64,000 nt of DNA from Rhodococcus sp. 06-462-5 (GCF_002258315.1 NZ_NOYD01000050.1:370338-434337); one strand, 5' to 3'; positions 43,642 to 54,351 are shown, numbered from the stretch's first letter. Numbers and translations are program-made. The notes: a model not told the origin generated them from the letters alone.

Positions 43642-44571
43642 TTACGAGGGGTCGATCGCGGACAGGGCGTCGGACGTCAGCGTGGGCGAGGCACCGTCGA
43701 GCCAACGGACGCGTTCGTCGCGGCGAAACCAGGATCGTTGGCGTCGCACGTAGCGTCTGGTTCCGATGAACGTCCGTTCGCGTGCGAACTCGACGTCGTA
43801 CTCCCCCGCCAACACGTCGAGAGCTTGCGCGTACCCGATCGCCCGCGACGCGGTGACGCCCTCTCGCAGTCCCGAGGCGAGCAGCCCTTCCACCTCGTCG
43901 AGCAGTCCGGTCTCGAACATCAGCCGAGTGCGCTCGGCGATCCGCTCGTCCAGTTCTGTCGTGTCGCGGTCGACTCCCAACACCACCGTGCCCCAGCGAG
44001 GTGCGCCGATCTTCGGGGCCGATGCCGCGAACGGCTGCCCGGTCAGCTCCACCACCTCGAGCGCCCGGACCATGCGCCTGCCGTCGGTGGGCAGGATCGA
44101 TGCGGCGGCCTCGGGATCTGCGGCCGTCAACGCGCGATGGATCTCCTCGACACCGTCGCGCTCGAGGACCGATTCCCATTTCGCCCGGACGACGGGGTCG
44201 GTGGCCGGGAACGCCCACTCGTCGAGCAACGACTGCACGTACATCATCGATCCGCCGACGATGATCGGCCGTAGACCCCGCGATCGAATGTCCTCGACGT
44301 CGGCGACCGCGGCCGCCTGGTACCGCGCGACGGTAGCGATGTCGGTGACCTCGAGCACATCGAGTTGATGGTGTGCAATCCCGCGCCGCTCCGCGACGGG
44401 TAGTTTCGCGGTCCCGATGTCCATCCCCCGGTACTGCTGCATCGCGTCGATATTGACGACTTCGCCGCCGAGTTCCTCGGCCAGATCGAGAGCCAGATCG
44501 GATTTGCCTGCGGCAGTCGGCCCGATGACCGCGACCGGAGTCGTGGCCGAATCGCTCGCCCCGTCAGTCAC
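43642..44571 (-). CDS. miaA: tRNA dimethylallyltransferase
   Basis: This 309-residue enzyme adds the isopentenyl group to A37 of tRNAs reading UNN codons. The P-loop [11 protein letters not shown] is at the N-terminus, followed by [15 protein letters not shown] and the [10 protein letters not shown] substrate segment. The GTG at 44571 overlaps the preceding gene's stop by 8 bases (GTGACTGA), the same overlap seen between acuC and pat. MiaB, which acts on the same base, is encoded about 3 kb away in this window. Confidence 0.95.
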   Translation of the reverse strand: MTDGASDSATTPVAVIGPTAAGKSDLALDLAEELGGEVVNIDAMQQYRGMDIGTAKLPVAERRGIAHHQLDVLEVTDIATVARYQAAAVADVEDIRSRGLRPIIVGGSMMYVQSLLDEWAFPATDPVVRAKWESVLERDGVEEIHRALTAADPEAAASILPTDGRRMVRALEVVELTGQPFAASAPKIGAPRWGTVVLGVDRDTTELDERIAERTRLMFETGLLDEVEGLLASGLREGVTASRAIGYAQALDVLAGEYDVEFARERTFIGTRRYVRRQRSWFRRDERVRWLDGASPTLTSDALSAIDPS

Positions 44572-45286
44572 GAGACCAGGTCCCCACGAAGTACCCGACC
44601 CCGAACGGCGCACCTCGGTAGAGCTCTGTCGACGTCTTCGCATCGGCTCCCGCGAGCGCTGCCAGCACCTGCCACGCCGCTCGGCCGCCGACACCGAGCG
44701 ACGCGCACAGGTCCGGATCCAGACCAGCCAAGGCTTCGACGTCGGCGCTCGCGAGGGCATCGTCGATCCGGCGCTGGAGCTCCTCGGCGCGCTCGTCGAA
44801 CGATCCAGGAGCCTTCGGAGTGAGGGTGTTCGCCCCGTCTGCCAGCACCAGAACGCCCCAGCTCTCCGCCGAGGCGTCGAGCTCGCGGCGCAGCTGCTCG
44901 CCGAGCTCGGCGCACCACCCGGGGCTCGCATCGGCCGCGATCGTGCGGACCTCGACCGCATCGCCGGGCGCAGCCACTCCTCGCAGCCACCCAGCGATCA
45001 GAACGGCCAGCGGCAGGTCCGGGTCTGCCGCAGTCTGCGCTGTGTCACCGGACAGACTCACCACCACGTCGACTCCGAAGCCCCGCATCGTGCCGACCGT
45101 GGCCTCGCCGTACGTGGCCGACGTGCGATCGACGCCGAGGACGATCCAGCGGTCGACCATCGACGCCAGGTGCGTCGTCGCGCCGACGGCGGCGGTCCGA
45201 AGATCGGCTGTCTCGGCCGCCCCCGCGCCCATCAGTTCGGGGACCAGCAACGGCGGAGAGGGCACCAGGGCCGCGGCACGAAACAC
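44564..45286 (-). CDS. class III extradiol dioxygenase LigB-like protein (Rv2728c type)
   Basis: This 240-residue protein resembles the conserved actinobacterial protein just before miaA (Rv2728c). It is related to the catalytic subunit fold of class III extradiol ring-cleavage dioxygenases, with the start [18 protein letters not shown] and [13 protein letters not shown] in the middle. The iron-ligand histidines of true LigB enzymes are not obvious, so catalysis is doubtful. The GTG at 45286 was chosen because TAGCGT (45294-45299) lies 7 bases upstream and it gives the family N-terminus; a longer ATG start at 45355 is less likely. Confidence 0.75.
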   Translation of the reverse strand: MFRAAALVPSPPLLVPELMGAGAAETADLRTAAVGATTHLASMVDRWIVLGVDRTSATYGEATVGTMRGFGVDVVVSLSGDTAQTAADPDLPLAVLIAGWLRGVAAPGDAVEVRTIAADASPGWCAELGEQLRRELDASAESWGVLVLADGANTLTPKAPGSFDERAEELQRRIDDALASADVEALAGLDPDLCASLGVGGRAAWQVLAALAGADAKTSTELYRGAPFGVGYFVGTWSRD

Positions 45287-45293
45287 GAGCACC

Positions 45294-45299
45294 ACGCTA
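45294..45299 (-). promoter_or_regulatory. -10 box of the LigB-like gene and miaA (leaderless)
   Basis: TAGCGT on the minus strand ends 7 bases before the GTG at 45286. It decides the start among several nearby GTG codons. Confidence 0.5.
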
Positions 45300-45438
45300 G
45301 TCGGTGGTGCGACTTGGCCCGACGAGTCCACCTCGAGTCGTCTGAGCTGTTTCAATGGTCCGATCGGTCGTCACCTAGTTCAATGGTGTCCAGATCGCGA
45401 TTGAAGGCAGCCGTGACGCGCGGCAGAGATGAGGAACA

Positions 45439-46926
45439 ATGACCGACCCGAACGCCGGCACCCCCACCACCCCCGAGGCGGCATCCGCGGATGCACCCGC
45501 CCAGACCCCCGGTGCCGCCGCGCCCGGTGCGGCGAACCACGGCGGACCCAAGCCCGGAGGTGGACCGAAGCCGGGCGGTGGACCCAAGCCCGGTGGAGGA
45601 CCCAGGCCGGGTGGCCCGGTTCCCGGTTCTTCTCGTCCCGGCGGTTCGGCCGGAGCCAAACCTCACCCGACCCCCTCCCATGTCCCGACCGCGATCCCGA
45701 CGGTCGCGCCGGCGAGCGACCCCAGCAAGTTCGGCAGAGTCGACGACGACGGCACCGCGTGGGTGACCACCTCGGACGGCGAGCGGCAGATCGGATCCTG
45801 GCAGGCCGGAGATGCAGCGGAAGGACTCGCTCATTTCGGCCGACGCTACGACGATCTGGCCACCGAGGTCGGTCTGCTCGAAGCTCGATTGACCTCCGGT
45901 ACCGGCGATGCCAAGAAGACCAAGGCCGCCGCGTCCGCGCTGTTGGAGAGCCTGCCGACTGCCGCTGTGATCGGCGACCTCGATCTGCTCGCCAAGCGGC
46001 TCGACGCTGTGGTCGAGCATTCGGACGCTGCAGCAGCGGTGGCCAAGCACGAGAAGGAGCTCGAACGCGCCGAACACACCGCTCGTAAGGAAGCTCTCGC
46101 CGTAGAAGCCGAGCAGATCGGCAGCGAATCGACCCAGTGGAAGCACGCGGGAGATCGGCTGCGAGAGATCCTCGACGAGTGGAAGACGATCCGCGGAGTC
46201 GACCGCAAGATCGACGACGCCCTGTGGAAGCGGTACTCCAAGGCACGAGAGAACTTCAACCGTCGCCGCGGCGCACACTTCGCCGATCTCGATCGTGAGC
46301 GCGGTGCGGCCAAGACTCGCAAGGAAGAACTCGTCGAGCGGGCCAAAGCCTTGTCGTCGTCCACGGATTGGGGTCCCACCGCAGCCGCGTTCCGCGATCT
46401 GCTGGTGGAGTGGAAAGCATCCGGCCGTGCCCCGCGCGATGCCGACGACGCCCTGTGGAAGAACTTCAAGGCCGCACAGGACGTGTTCTTCGCCGCCCGC
46501 AACGCCGCGGCTTCCGAGCGGGATGCCGAGTTCGAGTCCAACGCCGAAGCCAAGGAAGCCCTGCTCGCCAAGACTCACATCGATCCGAGCAAGGACCTCG
46601 ATGCCGCCCGTTCGGCACTGCGCGACCTGCAGGACAAGTGGGATGCCATCGGCAAGGTTCCGCGCGAGAAGATGGGGGAACTCGAGGGCAAACTGCGGGC
46701 GATCGAGAAGTCCGTCCACGACGCGGTGGAGTCGCAGTGGCGTCGTTCCGACCCCGAGGCCGTCGCCCGCGCCGCCCAGTTCCGCGAGCGGGTGGCTCAG
46801 TTCGAGGATCAGGCCGCAAAGGCGACCGCAGCAGGCAAGACCAAGGACGCCGAGCGGGCGCTCGCACAGGCGCAGCAGTGGCGCGAGTGGGCAGACGCAG
46901 CAGAGAGTGCCGTCGACGAGTTGTGA
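45439..46926 (+). CDS. DUF349 domain-containing protein
   Basis: This 495-residue protein corresponds to Rv2731. A disordered N-terminal 90 residues rich in Gly, Pro and Ala include four GGPKPG-type repeats. A long helical region follows with DUF349 repeats (e.g. [27 protein letters not shown] and similar copies around residues 300-350 and 395-440), probably coiled coil. The Trp-Lys-rich repeats suggest nucleic-acid or protein binding. The ATG has GAGGAA upstream. It is transcribed against miaB. The function is not established. Confidence 0.85.
   Translation: MTDPNAGTPTTPEAASADAPAQTPGAAAPGAANHGGPKPGGGPKPGGGPKPGGGPRPGGPVPGSSRPGGSAGAKPHPTPSHVPTAIPTVAPASDPSKFGRVDDDGTAWVTTSDGERQIGSWQAGDAAEGLAHFGRRYDDLATEVGLLEARLTSGTGDAKKTKAAASALLESLPTAAVIGDLDLLAKRLDAVVEHSDAAAAVAKHEKELERAEHTARKEALAVEAEQIGSESTQWKHAGDRLREILDEWKTIRGVDRKIDDALWKRYSKARENFNRRRGAHFADLDRERGAAKTRKEELVERAKALSSSTDWGPTAAAFRDLLVEWKASGRAPRDADDALWKNFKAAQDVFFAARNAAASERDAEFESNAEAKEALLAKTHIDPSKDLDAARSALRDLQDKWDAIGKVPREKMGELEGKLRAIEKSVHDAVESQWRRSDPEAVARAAQFRERVAQFEDQAAKATAAGKTKDAERALAQAQQWREWADAAESAVDEL
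45541..45612 (+). repeat. four 18-base in-gene repeats encoding GGPKPG
   Basis: Residues 35-58 of the DUF349 protein are four GGP(K/R)PG units encoded by imperfect 18-base tandem repeats, a likely site of length variation between strains. Confidence 0.8.
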
Positions 46927-46965
46927 TTGGCCGGCAGGAACCCTGACGGGGGCGGCCGATCGGAC

Positions 46966-47553
46966 CTACGGGGCCGAATGGCCGTCCCACAGTCGCAGCT
47001 TCTGTTCTCCCGACGCGGCGGCGATGCGCCGCTGCTCCTGAGCTGCGAGCTGGGCGTTCGTCTTGTTCCACACGGCCTTGAGCCAGTGGAACGTCAAGGC
47101 GATGACGGCGATCCAGGCGATGATCAGGCCGATTCCCGGTCCGGCACCCTGCAGGTTGTCCGGCACGGTCTGCCGTGTCCAGATCGAGAGCATTCCGTAC
47201 ACCGAGGACACCGCACACCCTGCGAGGGCGGCCCAGGCCAGCGCCCATATCCGGGTGACGAGCGCAAGCACCGACATCACCACGCCGAACGTCAGCACCA
47301 GCACGACGAAGACTCGCGAGGGCAGCGCGATCGATTCGGCGACTGCGGCATCGCTGCCCGTGAGCACGTCGAATCCGCTGGCCGATCCGGTGTGCGGCAA
47401 CGCGAACGTGACCAACAGGACCAGCACCAGCCCCGCCACGACCATGGCCCGCGCTCCCGGGTCCAGCTCGGTCATCACCGCCCTCTCCGTTCGTCCCAGC
47501 TCCTCCGCTGATCGAGAGGGGACGACGCGATCGGGTCCGTCTGTGTCTGTCAT
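46966..47553 (-). CDS. conserved membrane protein (Rv2732c type)
   Basis: This 195-residue protein has about four hydrophobic segments ([17 protein letters not shown] near residue 38, then about 82-125 in two parts, and [16 protein letters not shown] near 145) and a basic C-terminus. It follows miaB with an ATGA overlap, as Rv2732c follows Rv2733c in mycobacteria. The linkage is conserved but the role is unknown. It converges on the DUF349 gene with a 39-base gap and no clear terminator. Confidence 0.8.
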   Translation of the reverse strand: MTDTDGPDRVVPSRSAEELGRTERAVMTELDPGARAMVVAGLVLVLLVTFALPHTGSASGFDVLTGSDAAVAESIALPSRVFVVLVLTFGVVMSVLALVTRIWALAWAALAGCAVSSVYGMLSIWTRQTVPDNLQGAGPGIGLIIAWIAVIALTFHWLKAVWNKTNAQLAAQEQRRIAAASGEQKLRLWDGHSAP

Positions 47554-49130
47554 GCGGTGCATCCTGTCTCTACCGGTAACGGCGCCGGTGCGCCGATCGA
47601 GGGAAGTCCGAGGCCGACGCCGATCGGTGCCGTCTTCGGCATCACTCCACGTTCGTGGGCGTCTCCTGCTGCCGTACGGCGGTGGGTGAGCACGCCGGCA
47701 TCGGCGATGAGGTGGTAGGGGGCGGCCGCAGTGAGTGTGGTCGTCACGACGTCGCCCGGGCGGATCTCGCTCACGCGATCGGCGTCGACGGCGAAGTGCA
47801 CGAGTCGGCCGTCCCTGGCTCGCCCGCTCATCCGATGCGTAGCCGCGTTCTTCCGACCTTCACCGGTGGCGACGAGCAGCTCGACCTCGGTGCCGATCAG
47901 AGCCTGGTTGGCGGCGAGAACGATCTCCTCCTGCAGCGCGATCAATCGCAGATACCGTTCTTGCACAACCTCTTTGGGGATCTGATCGGGCATCTCGGCG
48001 GCTGGCGTTCCCGGCCGCTTCGAGTACTGGAAGGTGTAGGCATTGGCGAACTTCGCGCGCCGCACCACGTCGAGCGTCTGCTCGAAGTCCTCATCGGTCT
48101 CACCGGGGAAGCCGACGATGATGTCGGTGGTGATGGCCGCGTGTGGCATGACCGCGCGCACCTTGTCGATGATGCCCAGGAACTTGCTCTGCCGGTAGGA
48201 CCTGCGCATCGCCTTGAGGATGCGATCCGATCCGGATTGCAGCGGCATGTGCAGGGTGGGACAGATGTTCGGGGTGGACGCCATCGCCTCGATGACGTCG
48301 TCGGTGAACTCGGCCGGGTGCGGAGAGGTGAACCGCACTCGCTCGAGACCCTCGATCGAGCCGCATGCGGTCAGCAGCGATGCGAACGCGCCGCGGTCGC
48401 GAGGCATGTCCGGATCGGCGAACGAGGCACCGTACGCATTGACGTTCTGGCCGAGCAGCGTCACCTCGAGTACACCCTGATCCACCAAAGCCTGTACCTC
48501 GGCGAGGATGTCGCCCGGCCTGCGGTCGATCTCCTTGCCGCGCAGGGCCGGGACGATGCAGAACGTGCAGGTGTTGTTGCAGCCCACCGAGATCGAGACC
48601 CAGCCCGCGTATGTCGATTCGCGTTTCGCCGGCAGGGTCGACGGGAAGGCCTCGAGGGATTCGAGAATCTCGACCTGTGCCCGTTCGTTGTGCCGGGCGC
48701 GCTCGAGCAACACCGGCAACGACCCGATGTTGTGGGTTCCGAAGACCACGTCGACCCACGGAGCCTTCTCGACGACGGTGCTGCGATCCTTCTGCGCCAA
48801 GCAACCACCGACCGCGATCTGCATGTTGGGGTTTCGCGTCTTCGCGGGCCGCAACATGCCGAGGTTGCCGTACAGCTTGTTGTCGGCGTTCTCGCGCACC
48901 GCGCAGGTGTTGAAGACGACGAGATCTGCGTCGGTGCCTGCGTCGGCCGGAACGTAGCCCGCTTCCTCGAGCAGCCCGGACAACCGCTCGGAATCGTGGA
49001 CGTTCATCTGGCATCCGTGCGTACGCACTTCGTAGCTGCGGGGAACCGACGCCGACGGGTCCGTCACCGGGACGGGATCGGTACTCCCGTGATCGGCCAC
49101 GTCCACGGTCGGAAAAACACTCGTTTGCAC
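47550..49130 (-). CDS. miaB: tRNA-2-methylthio-N6-dimethylallyladenosine synthase
   Basis: This 526-residue radical-SAM methylthiotransferase acts on the tRNA base made by MiaA. N-terminal cluster cysteines are in [14 protein letters not shown] and GGCLAQ. The radical-SAM motif is CNNTCTFC (CX3CX2C). A TRAM domain ends the conserved part. The GTG at 49130 is preferred: TACCCT lies 6 bases upstream, so the GGAGG between them need not act as a Shine-Dalgarno (it would be too close). About 30 residues precede the family start [12 protein letters not shown]. Confidence 0.94.
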   Translation of the reverse strand: MQTSVFPTVDVADHGSTDPVPVTDPSASVPRSYEVRTHGCQMNVHDSERLSGLLEEAGYVPADAGTDADLVVFNTCAVRENADNKLYGNLGMLRPAKTRNPNMQIAVGGCLAQKDRSTVVEKAPWVDVVFGTHNIGSLPVLLERARHNERAQVEILESLEAFPSTLPAKRESTYAGWVSISVGCNNTCTFCIVPALRGKEIDRRPGDILAEVQALVDQGVLEVTLLGQNVNAYGASFADPDMPRDRGAFASLLTACGSIEGLERVRFTSPHPAEFTDDVIEAMASTPNICPTLHMPLQSGSDRILKAMRRSYRQSKFLGIIDKVRAVMPHAAITTDIIVGFPGETDEDFEQTLDVVRRAKFANAYTFQYSKRPGTPAAEMPDQIPKEVVQERYLRLIALQEEIVLAANQALIGTEVELLVATGEGRKNAATHRMSGRARDGRLVHFAVDADRVSEIRPGDVVTTTLTAAAPYHLIADAGVLTHRRTAAGDAHERGVMPKTAPIGVGLGLPSIGAPAPLPVETGCTA

Positions 49131-49136
49131 CCCTCC

Positions 49137-49142
49137 AGGGTA
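49137..49142 (-). promoter_or_regulatory. -10 box of miaB (leaderless)
   Basis: TACCCT on the minus strand ends 6 bases before the GTG at 49130. The gap between miaB and gluA holds both divergent promoters. Confidence 0.45.
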
Positions 49143-49281
49143 CGTCCATCGCACCGACCGGCCCGCCGGGGTCGCGGGCTCCACCACAGACTGTGCAGGG
49201 CCGATGCGGGGCAACAGTAAAGTTTCCATTACATAATCGAAGATGACGGGCGAAAACACCGGTCGGCGAGGAAACTACGCA

Positions 49282-49287
49282 TAGGGT
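49282..49287 (+). promoter_or_regulatory. -10 box of the glu operon (leaderless gluA)
   Basis: TAGGGT ends 8 bases before the gluA ATG and there is no ribosome binding site, so the operon mRNA probably starts at the ATG. Confidence 0.5.
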
Positions 49288-49295
49288 TTCGACTT

Positions 49296-50078
49296 ATGAC
49301 GCACGCCACCGACGCGCCGGCATCGACACCCCCGCCGGGCGCGCCCTCGATGATCTCGCTCAAATCCGTCGACAAACATTTCGGTGATCTGCACGTCCTC
49401 AAGGACATCAACCTGGAAGTGCCGGCCGGTCAGGTCGTCATCGTCGTCGGCCCCTCCGGCTCGGGCAAGTCGACTCTGTGCCGGACGATCAACCGCTTGG
49501 AGCCGATCGATTCCGGTGCCATCGAGGTCGACGGAGATCTACTTCCCGCGGAAGGCAAGGCCCTTGCGGCCCTGCGCGCCGACGTGGGCATGGTGTTCCA
49601 GTCGTTCAACCTGTTCGCGCACAAGACGATCCTGCAGAACGTCATGCTCGCGCCCATGAAGGTACGCAAGCAGAAGAAGGACGAGGCCGAGAAGAGCGCC
49701 TTGGCTCTGCTCGAACGCGTGGGAATCGCCAACCAGGCCGACAAGTACCCCGCTCAGCTCTCCGGTGGTCAGCAGCAGCGTGTCGCCATCGCGCGATCTC
49801 TCGCCATGAACCCCAAGGTGATGTTGTTCGACGAGCCGACCTCGGCCCTCGACCCCGAGATGGTCAACGAGGTACTCGACGTCATGACCTCGCTCGCCAA
49901 GGAGGGCATGACGATGCTCGTCGTCACCCACGAGATGGGCTTCGCCCGCAAGGCAGGCGACCGCGTCATCTTCATGGCCGATGGAGCCGTCGTCGAGGAC
50001 ACCGATCCCGAGACCTTCTTCAAGTCGCCCAAGTCCGAGCGTGCCAAGGACTTCCTCGGCAAGATCCTCGGTCACTGA
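49296..50078 (+). CDS. gluA: glutamate ABC transporter ATP-binding protein
   Basis: This 260-residue ATPase has Walker [10 protein letters not shown], the Q-loop VFQSFNLF, signature LSGGQQQR, Walker [15 protein letters not shown] and the switch histidine in VVTHEMGF. This is the polar amino acid (GlnQ/GluA) type. About 20 Pro/Thr/Ala residues precede the ABC domain. It heads the gluABCD operon for glutamate uptake, named by analogy with Corynebacterium; aspartate or glutamine could also be carried. Confidence 0.95.
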   Translation: MTHATDAPASTPPPGAPSMISLKSVDKHFGDLHVLKDINLEVPAGQVVIVVGPSGSGKSTLCRTINRLEPIDSGAIEVDGDLLPAEGKALAALRADVGMVFQSFNLFAHKTILQNVMLAPMKVRKQKKDEAEKSALALLERVGIANQADKYPAQLSGGQQQRVAIARSLAMNPKVMLFDEPTSALDPEMVNEVLDVMTSLAKEGMTMLVVTHEMGFARKAGDRVIFMADGAVVEDTDPETFFKSPKSERAKDFLGKILGH

Positions 50079-50131
50079 CCCGCTTCACCGTTCACCCCGA
50101 ATACCCGAACCGATCCCTAAGGACATTCACT

Positions 50132-50965
50132 GTGAGAATCACCCGACCGCTTCGCTTCGGTGTCGCCATCGCCGCTCTGTCCATCGTCGCCACCGCCTGC
50201 GGCGGCGGAGAGGAAGCTCGCACCATCTCGAGCAGCGCCGAGTCCGGCAACCTCATCGTCGGCATCAAGTTCGACCAGCCCGGTCTCGGTCTGCGCAATC
50301 CCGACGGCACGTTCAGCGGCTTCGACGTCGAGGTGGCCAAGTACGTCGCCGGCAAGCTCGGTGTCGACGAGGCCAACATCGAGTTCAAGGAGTCCCCCTC
50401 GGCGCAGCGCGAGACTCTGATCGAGAACGGCGAGGTCGACTACATCGTCGCCACCTACTCCATCACCGACACCCGCAAGGAAAAGGTCGGTTTCGCCGGC
50501 CCGTACTTCGTGGCGGGACAGTCGTTGCTCGTTCGTGAGGACAACACCGACATCACCGGTGCCGATTCGCTCAACGACGGCAAGCGACTCTGCTCGGTCA
50601 CCGGTTCCACCCCGGCCCAGAACATCGCCGACGAGTACCCCGGCGTGCAGCTGCAGCCGTTCGACACGTACTCCGCGTGCGTCGAGGCGCTGCGCAACGG
50701 CACCGTCGATGCGGTGACCACCGACGACATCATCCTCGCCGGCTACGCCGCTCAGTCCCCCGGACAGTTCAAGGTGGTCGGTGAGCCGTTCACCACGGAG
50801 AACTACGGCATCGGCCTGAACAAGGACGACACCGAAGGACGTAACCAGATCAACGACGCCATCGAGGAGATGGTGTCGAGCGGTGCATGGGAGCAGGCCT
50901 TCAACGACACCGTGGGCGCATCGGGCTACCCGCTGCCGACCCCGCCCACCGTCGACCGCTACTGA
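50132..50965 (+). CDS. gluB: glutamate-binding lipoprotein
   Basis: This 277-residue solute-binding protein starts with a signal sequence (GVAIAALSIVATAC) whose lipobox cysteine anchors it outside the membrane. The SBP type 3 domain has GIKFDQPGLG, FDVEVAKYVAGKLG, YSITDTRKEKVGFAGPY and two cysteines (RLCSVTG and YSACVEAL) that may form a disulfide. The GTG at 50132 has AAGGAC upstream. A 14-base-pair hairpin follows the gene and may raise its mRNA level over the permease genes. Confidence 0.94.
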   Translation: MRITRPLRFGVAIAALSIVATACGGGEEARTISSSAESGNLIVGIKFDQPGLGLRNPDGTFSGFDVEVAKYVAGKLGVDEANIEFKESPSAQRETLIENGEVDYIVATYSITDTRKEKVGFAGPYFVAGQSLLVREDNTDITGADSLNDGKRLCSVTGSTPAQNIADEYPGVQLQPFDTYSACVEALRNGTVDAVTTDDIILAGYAAQSPGQFKVVGEPFTTENYGIGLNKDDTEGRNQINDAIEEMVSSGAWEQAFNDTVGASGYPLPTPPTVDRY

Positions 50966-50975
50966 TCGACCCTCT

Positions 50976-51013
50976 CGTCGTGTTCCGCGAGCGCGTGCGC
51001 GCGGAACACGACG
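50976..51013 (+). promoter_or_regulatory. intercistronic hairpin between gluB and gluC
   Basis: A perfect 14-base stem (50976-50989 with 51000-51013) with a 10-base loop and no T-tract. It is probably an mRNA-stabilising or partial-termination structure, common after binding-protein genes. Confidence 0.6.
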
Positions 51014-51050
51014 GTTGGATCTCGCCGAGCCGTGAGGATCAACAAGCACC

Positions 51051-51728
51051 GTGAACCTATTGAGCAAGTACGGCGATCAATTGATCGACGCGTTTCTCTC
51101 GACCATCTACCTGACGTTGGCATCCCTCGTCGGCGCGCTGGTCATCGGCACGATCATTGCCGCGATGCGGGTGTCTCCCATCCCGATCGCGCGTGGCATC
51201 GCCGCGACGTACGTCACCATCTTCCGTAACACCCCGTTGACCCTGATCATCCTGTTCACCTCGTTCGGCCTGTACCAGACCATGGGTGTCTCGCTCGCGT
51301 CGGAATCGTCCTCGACCTTCCTCGACGACAACAACTTCCGTCTGGCAATCCTCGGTCTGAGTGTCTACACCGCGTCGTTCGTCGCAGAATCTCTGCGATC
51401 GGGAATCAACACGGTCCCCGTCGGTCAGGCCGAGGCCGGCCGCTCACTGGGTATGACGTTCACCCAGAACATCTCCATCGTCGTTCTGCCACAGGCGTTC
51501 CGCGCCGTGGTCGGACCGCTCGGCAGTGTCGTGATCGCACTGACGAAGAACACGACGATCGCATCGGTCATCGGCGTCGCCGAGGCGTCGTTCCTGATGA
51601 AGAACATGATCGAGAACGAGGCCGCGATCTTCGTGGTCGGCGGCATCTTCGCGCTCGGTTTCATGATCCTGACGCTCCCGACCGGGTTGCTGTTCGGCTA
51701 CATCAGCAAGCGATTGGCGGTGTCATGA
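51051..51728 (+). CDS. gluC: glutamate ABC transporter permease GluC
   Basis: This 225-residue inner-membrane permease of the HisMQ family has about five membrane segments. The EAA-loop (VGQAEAGRSLGMTFTQNISIVVLPQAFR) contacts the ATPase. The GTG at 51051 has GAGGA about 13 bases upstream, which is weak. Its stop overlaps the gluD ATG as ATGA, so the two permeases are made together and probably form a heterodimer. Confidence 0.94.
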   Translation: MNLLSKYGDQLIDAFLSTIYLTLASLVGALVIGTIIAAMRVSPIPIARGIAATYVTIFRNTPLTLIILFTSFGLYQTMGVSLASESSSTFLDDNNFRLAILGLSVYTASFVAESLRSGINTVPVGQAEAGRSLGMTFTQNISIVVLPQAFRAVVGPLGSVVIALTKNTTIASVIGVAEASFLMKNMIENEAAIFVVGGIFALGFMILTLPTGLLFGYISKRLAVS

Positions 51729-52600
51729 TGAGTGATGCAGTAGCAGTTCTCTACGACGTTCCGGGCCCGAAAGCGGTGCTGCGCTACCGGATTCTGACCG
51801 GGGTCGTTGCCGTCGTCTCGCTGGGCGTCGCGTTCCTCATCTACCGAGCACTCGACTCCAAGGGTCAGTTGACCGCCGAGAAGTGGGATCCGTTCCTCGA
51901 ATCGACCACGTGGACCACGTATCTGATCCCCGGAATCCAGGGCACGCTGGTTGCAGCGGCGCTCTCGATCGTGTTCGCACTGATCCTCGGTGCCGTCCTC
52001 GGTATCGGCCGCCTCTCGGATCATCGCGCGGTACGGATCGTCAGCGGCGCGATCGTCGAGGTGTTCCGCGCAGTACCCGTACTGATTCTGATGATCTTCC
52101 TGTACGCGGTCTACGCCGATTACGAGGTCTTCAAGGTCAAGTACCTGGCGTTGGCGGCCGTGGTCACCGGCCTGACGCTGTACAACGGATCGGTCATCGC
52201 CGAAATCGTTCGCGCGGGAGTCAATTCACTGCCCAAGGGGCAGCGGGAAGCTGCGTCCGCGCTGGGAATGCGCAAGAGCCAGGTCATGCTTCTGGTTCTG
52301 CTCCCCCAGGCCGTCACCGCCATGCTTCCGGCGATCATTTCGCAGATGGTTGTGGCGTTGAAGGACTCGGCGCTCGGTTACGTCATCGGGTACGTCGAAG
52401 TGGTCCGTTCCGGTCAGCAGGTAGGCGCGTTCTACAGCAACTACCTCCCCTCGCTGATCATCGTCGCCGTCATCATGATCATCATCAACTCCGCGTTGAC
52501 GAAGCTGGCCACCGTGGTCGAACGTCGTTTGCGTTCGCGTAAGCGCAAAGCCGGCGCGACCGACGTGGTTCCCGCTCTCGATGGTGGTCAGGCAGCCTGA
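51725..52600 (+). CDS. gluD: glutamate ABC transporter permease GluD
   Basis: This 291-residue second permease subunit has a longer N-terminus with a membrane segment (ILTGVVAVVSLGVAFLIY) before the HisMQ domain and the EAA-loop LPKGQREAASALGMRKSQ. It ends with a basic tail and is followed by the operon terminator at 52624-52652. It overlaps gluC by 4 bases. Confidence 0.94.
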   Translation: MMSDAVAVLYDVPGPKAVLRYRILTGVVAVVSLGVAFLIYRALDSKGQLTAEKWDPFLESTTWTTYLIPGIQGTLVAAALSIVFALILGAVLGIGRLSDHRAVRIVSGAIVEVFRAVPVLILMIFLYAVYADYEVFKVKYLALAAVVTGLTLYNGSVIAEIVRAGVNSLPKGQREAASALGMRKSQVMLLVLLPQAVTAMLPAIISQMVVALKDSALGYVIGYVEVVRSGQQVGAFYSNYLPSLIIVAVIMIIINSALTKLATVVERRLRSRKRKAGATDVVPALDGGQAA

Positions 52601-52623
52601 TCACCATCGCCGGCAACGAGTAG

Positions 52624-52652
52624 GGCCCGCAACACCGATGGTGTTGCGGGCC
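52624..52652. terminator. terminator after gluABCD, facing recX
   Basis: A perfect 13-base stem GGCCCGCAACACC/GGTGTTGCGGGCC with loop GAT is followed by CTTACTGTTT. The symmetric stem can serve both converging genes. Confidence 0.8.
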
Positions 52653-52689
52653 TTACTGTTTCTCGACGGCTCCTACTCGAGGTGGACGA

Positions 52690-53241
52690 TCACATCGAGT
52701 CTGGGCCGTCGAAGCCTTCGGTGTCGGCACCTGCCCGGTCGAGTTGCTCCTTGACCACCGCGAACGCCATGCCCTGCGAGTAGCCACGGCGCGCGAGCAT
52801 GCCGACCAATTTTCGGACAACCTTGTCACGCTCGGCGCGGGCATCCGGCCCACTCGAGTCCGGCATTTGCAGTGTGCGAAATCGCTTGCGTACCAGCTCG
52901 GCTGCGCGCTGACGTTCGTCGTCGGCATCGATCGTATCCAGTGCGTGCAGAGCGAGTTCGTTACTGACTCCCTTGTTGCGGAGCTCCATACTCAGTGCGC
53001 GTTTACCCTTGCCCGAGTACTTGTGCCGGGATTGAACCCATTGCTGCGCGAAGGACTCGTCGTCGACAAGCTTTGCCTTTTCGAGCCGGTCGAGGACGGC
53101 GTTCGCGATGTCGGCAGTGAAGCCCTTCTTCGCAAGATTTGCTTCGAGTTCGTGCCTGCTACGCGCTCGATCGGTCAGCAACCGAAGGCAGACATCTTTC
53201 GCCTGCGCCTCGGTGCCGCCACCCTCGTCTCGCTGCTGCAC
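52690..53241 (-). CDS. recX: recombination regulator RecX
   Basis: This 183-residue helical-repeat protein binds RecA filaments and limits their growth. It has RARSRHELEANLAKKGF, LVDDESFAQQWVQSR and a C-terminal LARRGYSQGMAFAVVKEQL, the three-helix repeats of the family. It begins 12 bases after the recA stop and is cotranscribed with it, the usual arrangement in mycobacteria. Confidence 0.94.
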   Translation of the reverse strand: MQQRDEGGGTEAQAKDVCLRLLTDRARSRHELEANLAKKGFTADIANAVLDRLEKAKLVDDESFAQQWVQSRHKYSGKGKRALSMELRNKGVSNELALHALDTIDADDERQRAAELVRKRFRTLQMPDSSGPDARAERDKVVRKLVGMLARRGYSQGMAFAVVKEQLDRAGADTEGFDGPDSM

Positions 53242-53253
53242 AGCGACAACAGG

Positions 53254-54291
53254 TTAGAAGTCCACCGGAGCGGCCGCAGGCTCCTCCGCGGTGACGTCCG
53301 CGCCGATCTGCAGCTTCTCCATGATCTTCTTCTCGATCTCGTCCCGCACGTCGGGGTTCTCGAGCATGAACTTGCGGGCGTTCTCCTTGCCCTGACCGAG
53401 CTGGTCACCCTCGTAGGTGAACCACGAACCCGACTTGCGGATGAAGCCGTGCTCGACGCCCATGTCGATCAACGAGCCCTCGCGGCTGATGCCCTTGCCG
53501 TAGATGATGTCGAACTCGGCCTGCTTGAACGGCGGCGCAACCTTGTTCTTGACCACCTTTACCCGGGTGCGGTTACCGATGGCGTCGGTTCCGTCCTTCA
53601 GGGTCTCGATGCGGCGGATGTCGAGGCGAACCGAGGCATAGAACTTCAATGCCTTACCACCGGTGGTGGTTTCGGGAGAGCCGAACATGACGCCGATCTT
53701 CTCGCGCAGCTGGTTGATGAAGATGACGGTGGTACCGGAGTTGCTCATGGCACCGGTGATCTTGCGCAGCGCCTGGCTCATCAGGCGGGCCTGCAGACCG
53801 ACGTGACTGTCGCCCATCTCGCCCTCGATCTCGGCGCGCGGTACCAGTGCCGCCACCGAGTCGATCACGAGGATGTCGAGAGCGCCCGAACGGATCAGCA
53901 TGTCGGCGATCTCGAGAGCCTGCTCACCGGTATCGGGCTGCGACACGAGCAATGCATCGGTGTCGACACCGAGCTTCTTCGCGTAGTCCGGATCCAGAGC
54001 GTGCTCGGCGTCGATGAAGGCGGCGATGCCGCCGGCCCGCTGAGCACTGGCCACCGCGTGAAGGGCGACGGTGGTCTTACCCGAGGATTCCGGACCGTAG
54101 ACCTCGATGACACGTCCACGCGGCAACCCTCCGATGCCGAGTGCCACATCGAGCGCGATCGATCCCGTGGGGATGACGGCGATGGGCTGGCGGACCTCGT
54201 CACCGAGGCGCATCACCGAACCCTTGCCGAAGTTCTTGTCGATCTGCGCGAGTGCGAGATCGAGTGCTTTGTCGCGATCGTATGCAGCCAT
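53254..54291 (-). CDS. recA: recombinase RecA
   Basis: This 345-residue RecA forms filaments on single-stranded DNA, pairs homologous strands and triggers LexA cleavage. Walker A is [10 protein letters not shown] and Walker B lies in [12 protein letters not shown]; loop L1/L2 segments ([16 protein letters not shown] and [12 protein letters not shown]) are intact. It has no intein, unlike M. tuberculosis RecA. A GGGAGC precedes the ATG. The leader contains two 18-base direct repeats, and upstream lie a RecA-NDp promoter and a LexA box. Confidence 0.98.
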   Translation of the reverse strand: MAAYDRDKALDLALAQIDKNFGKGSVMRLGDEVRQPIAVIPTGSIALDVALGIGGLPRGRVIEVYGPESSGKTTVALHAVASAQRAGGIAAFIDAEHALDPDYAKKLGVDTDALLVSQPDTGEQALEIADMLIRSGALDILVIDSVAALVPRAEIEGEMGDSHVGLQARLMSQALRKITGAMSNSGTTVIFINQLREKIGVMFGSPETTTGGKALKFYASVRLDIRRIETLKDGTDAIGNRTRVKVVKNKVAPPFKQAEFDIIYGKGISREGSLIDMGVEHGFIRKSGSWFTYEGDQLGQGKENARKFMLENPDVRDEIEKKIMEKLQIGADVTAEEPAAAPVDF

Positions 54292-54302
54292 CGTGAGCTC
54301 CC

Positions 54303-54338
54303 TGTGTCGTGTCGTTCAGCTGTGTCGTGTCGATCAGC
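54303..54338 (-). repeat. two 18-base direct repeats in the recA leader
   Basis: Positions 54303-54320 and 54321-54338 are identical except for one base and are followed by a partial third copy. They lie between the predicted transcription start and the recA ribosome binding site. Confidence 0.8.
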
Positions 54339-54351
54339 TTTGTCGTCGGTA

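Noticed and set aside
45541..45612. GGPKPG repeats as a possible CRISPR-like or mobile repeat
   Set aside because: They are in frame, without spacers, and part of the disordered N-terminus of the DUF349 protein.
53254..54291. Possible intein in recA, as in M. tuberculosis
   Set aside because: The coding region is an uninterrupted 345 codons with all RecA motifs in normal spacing.
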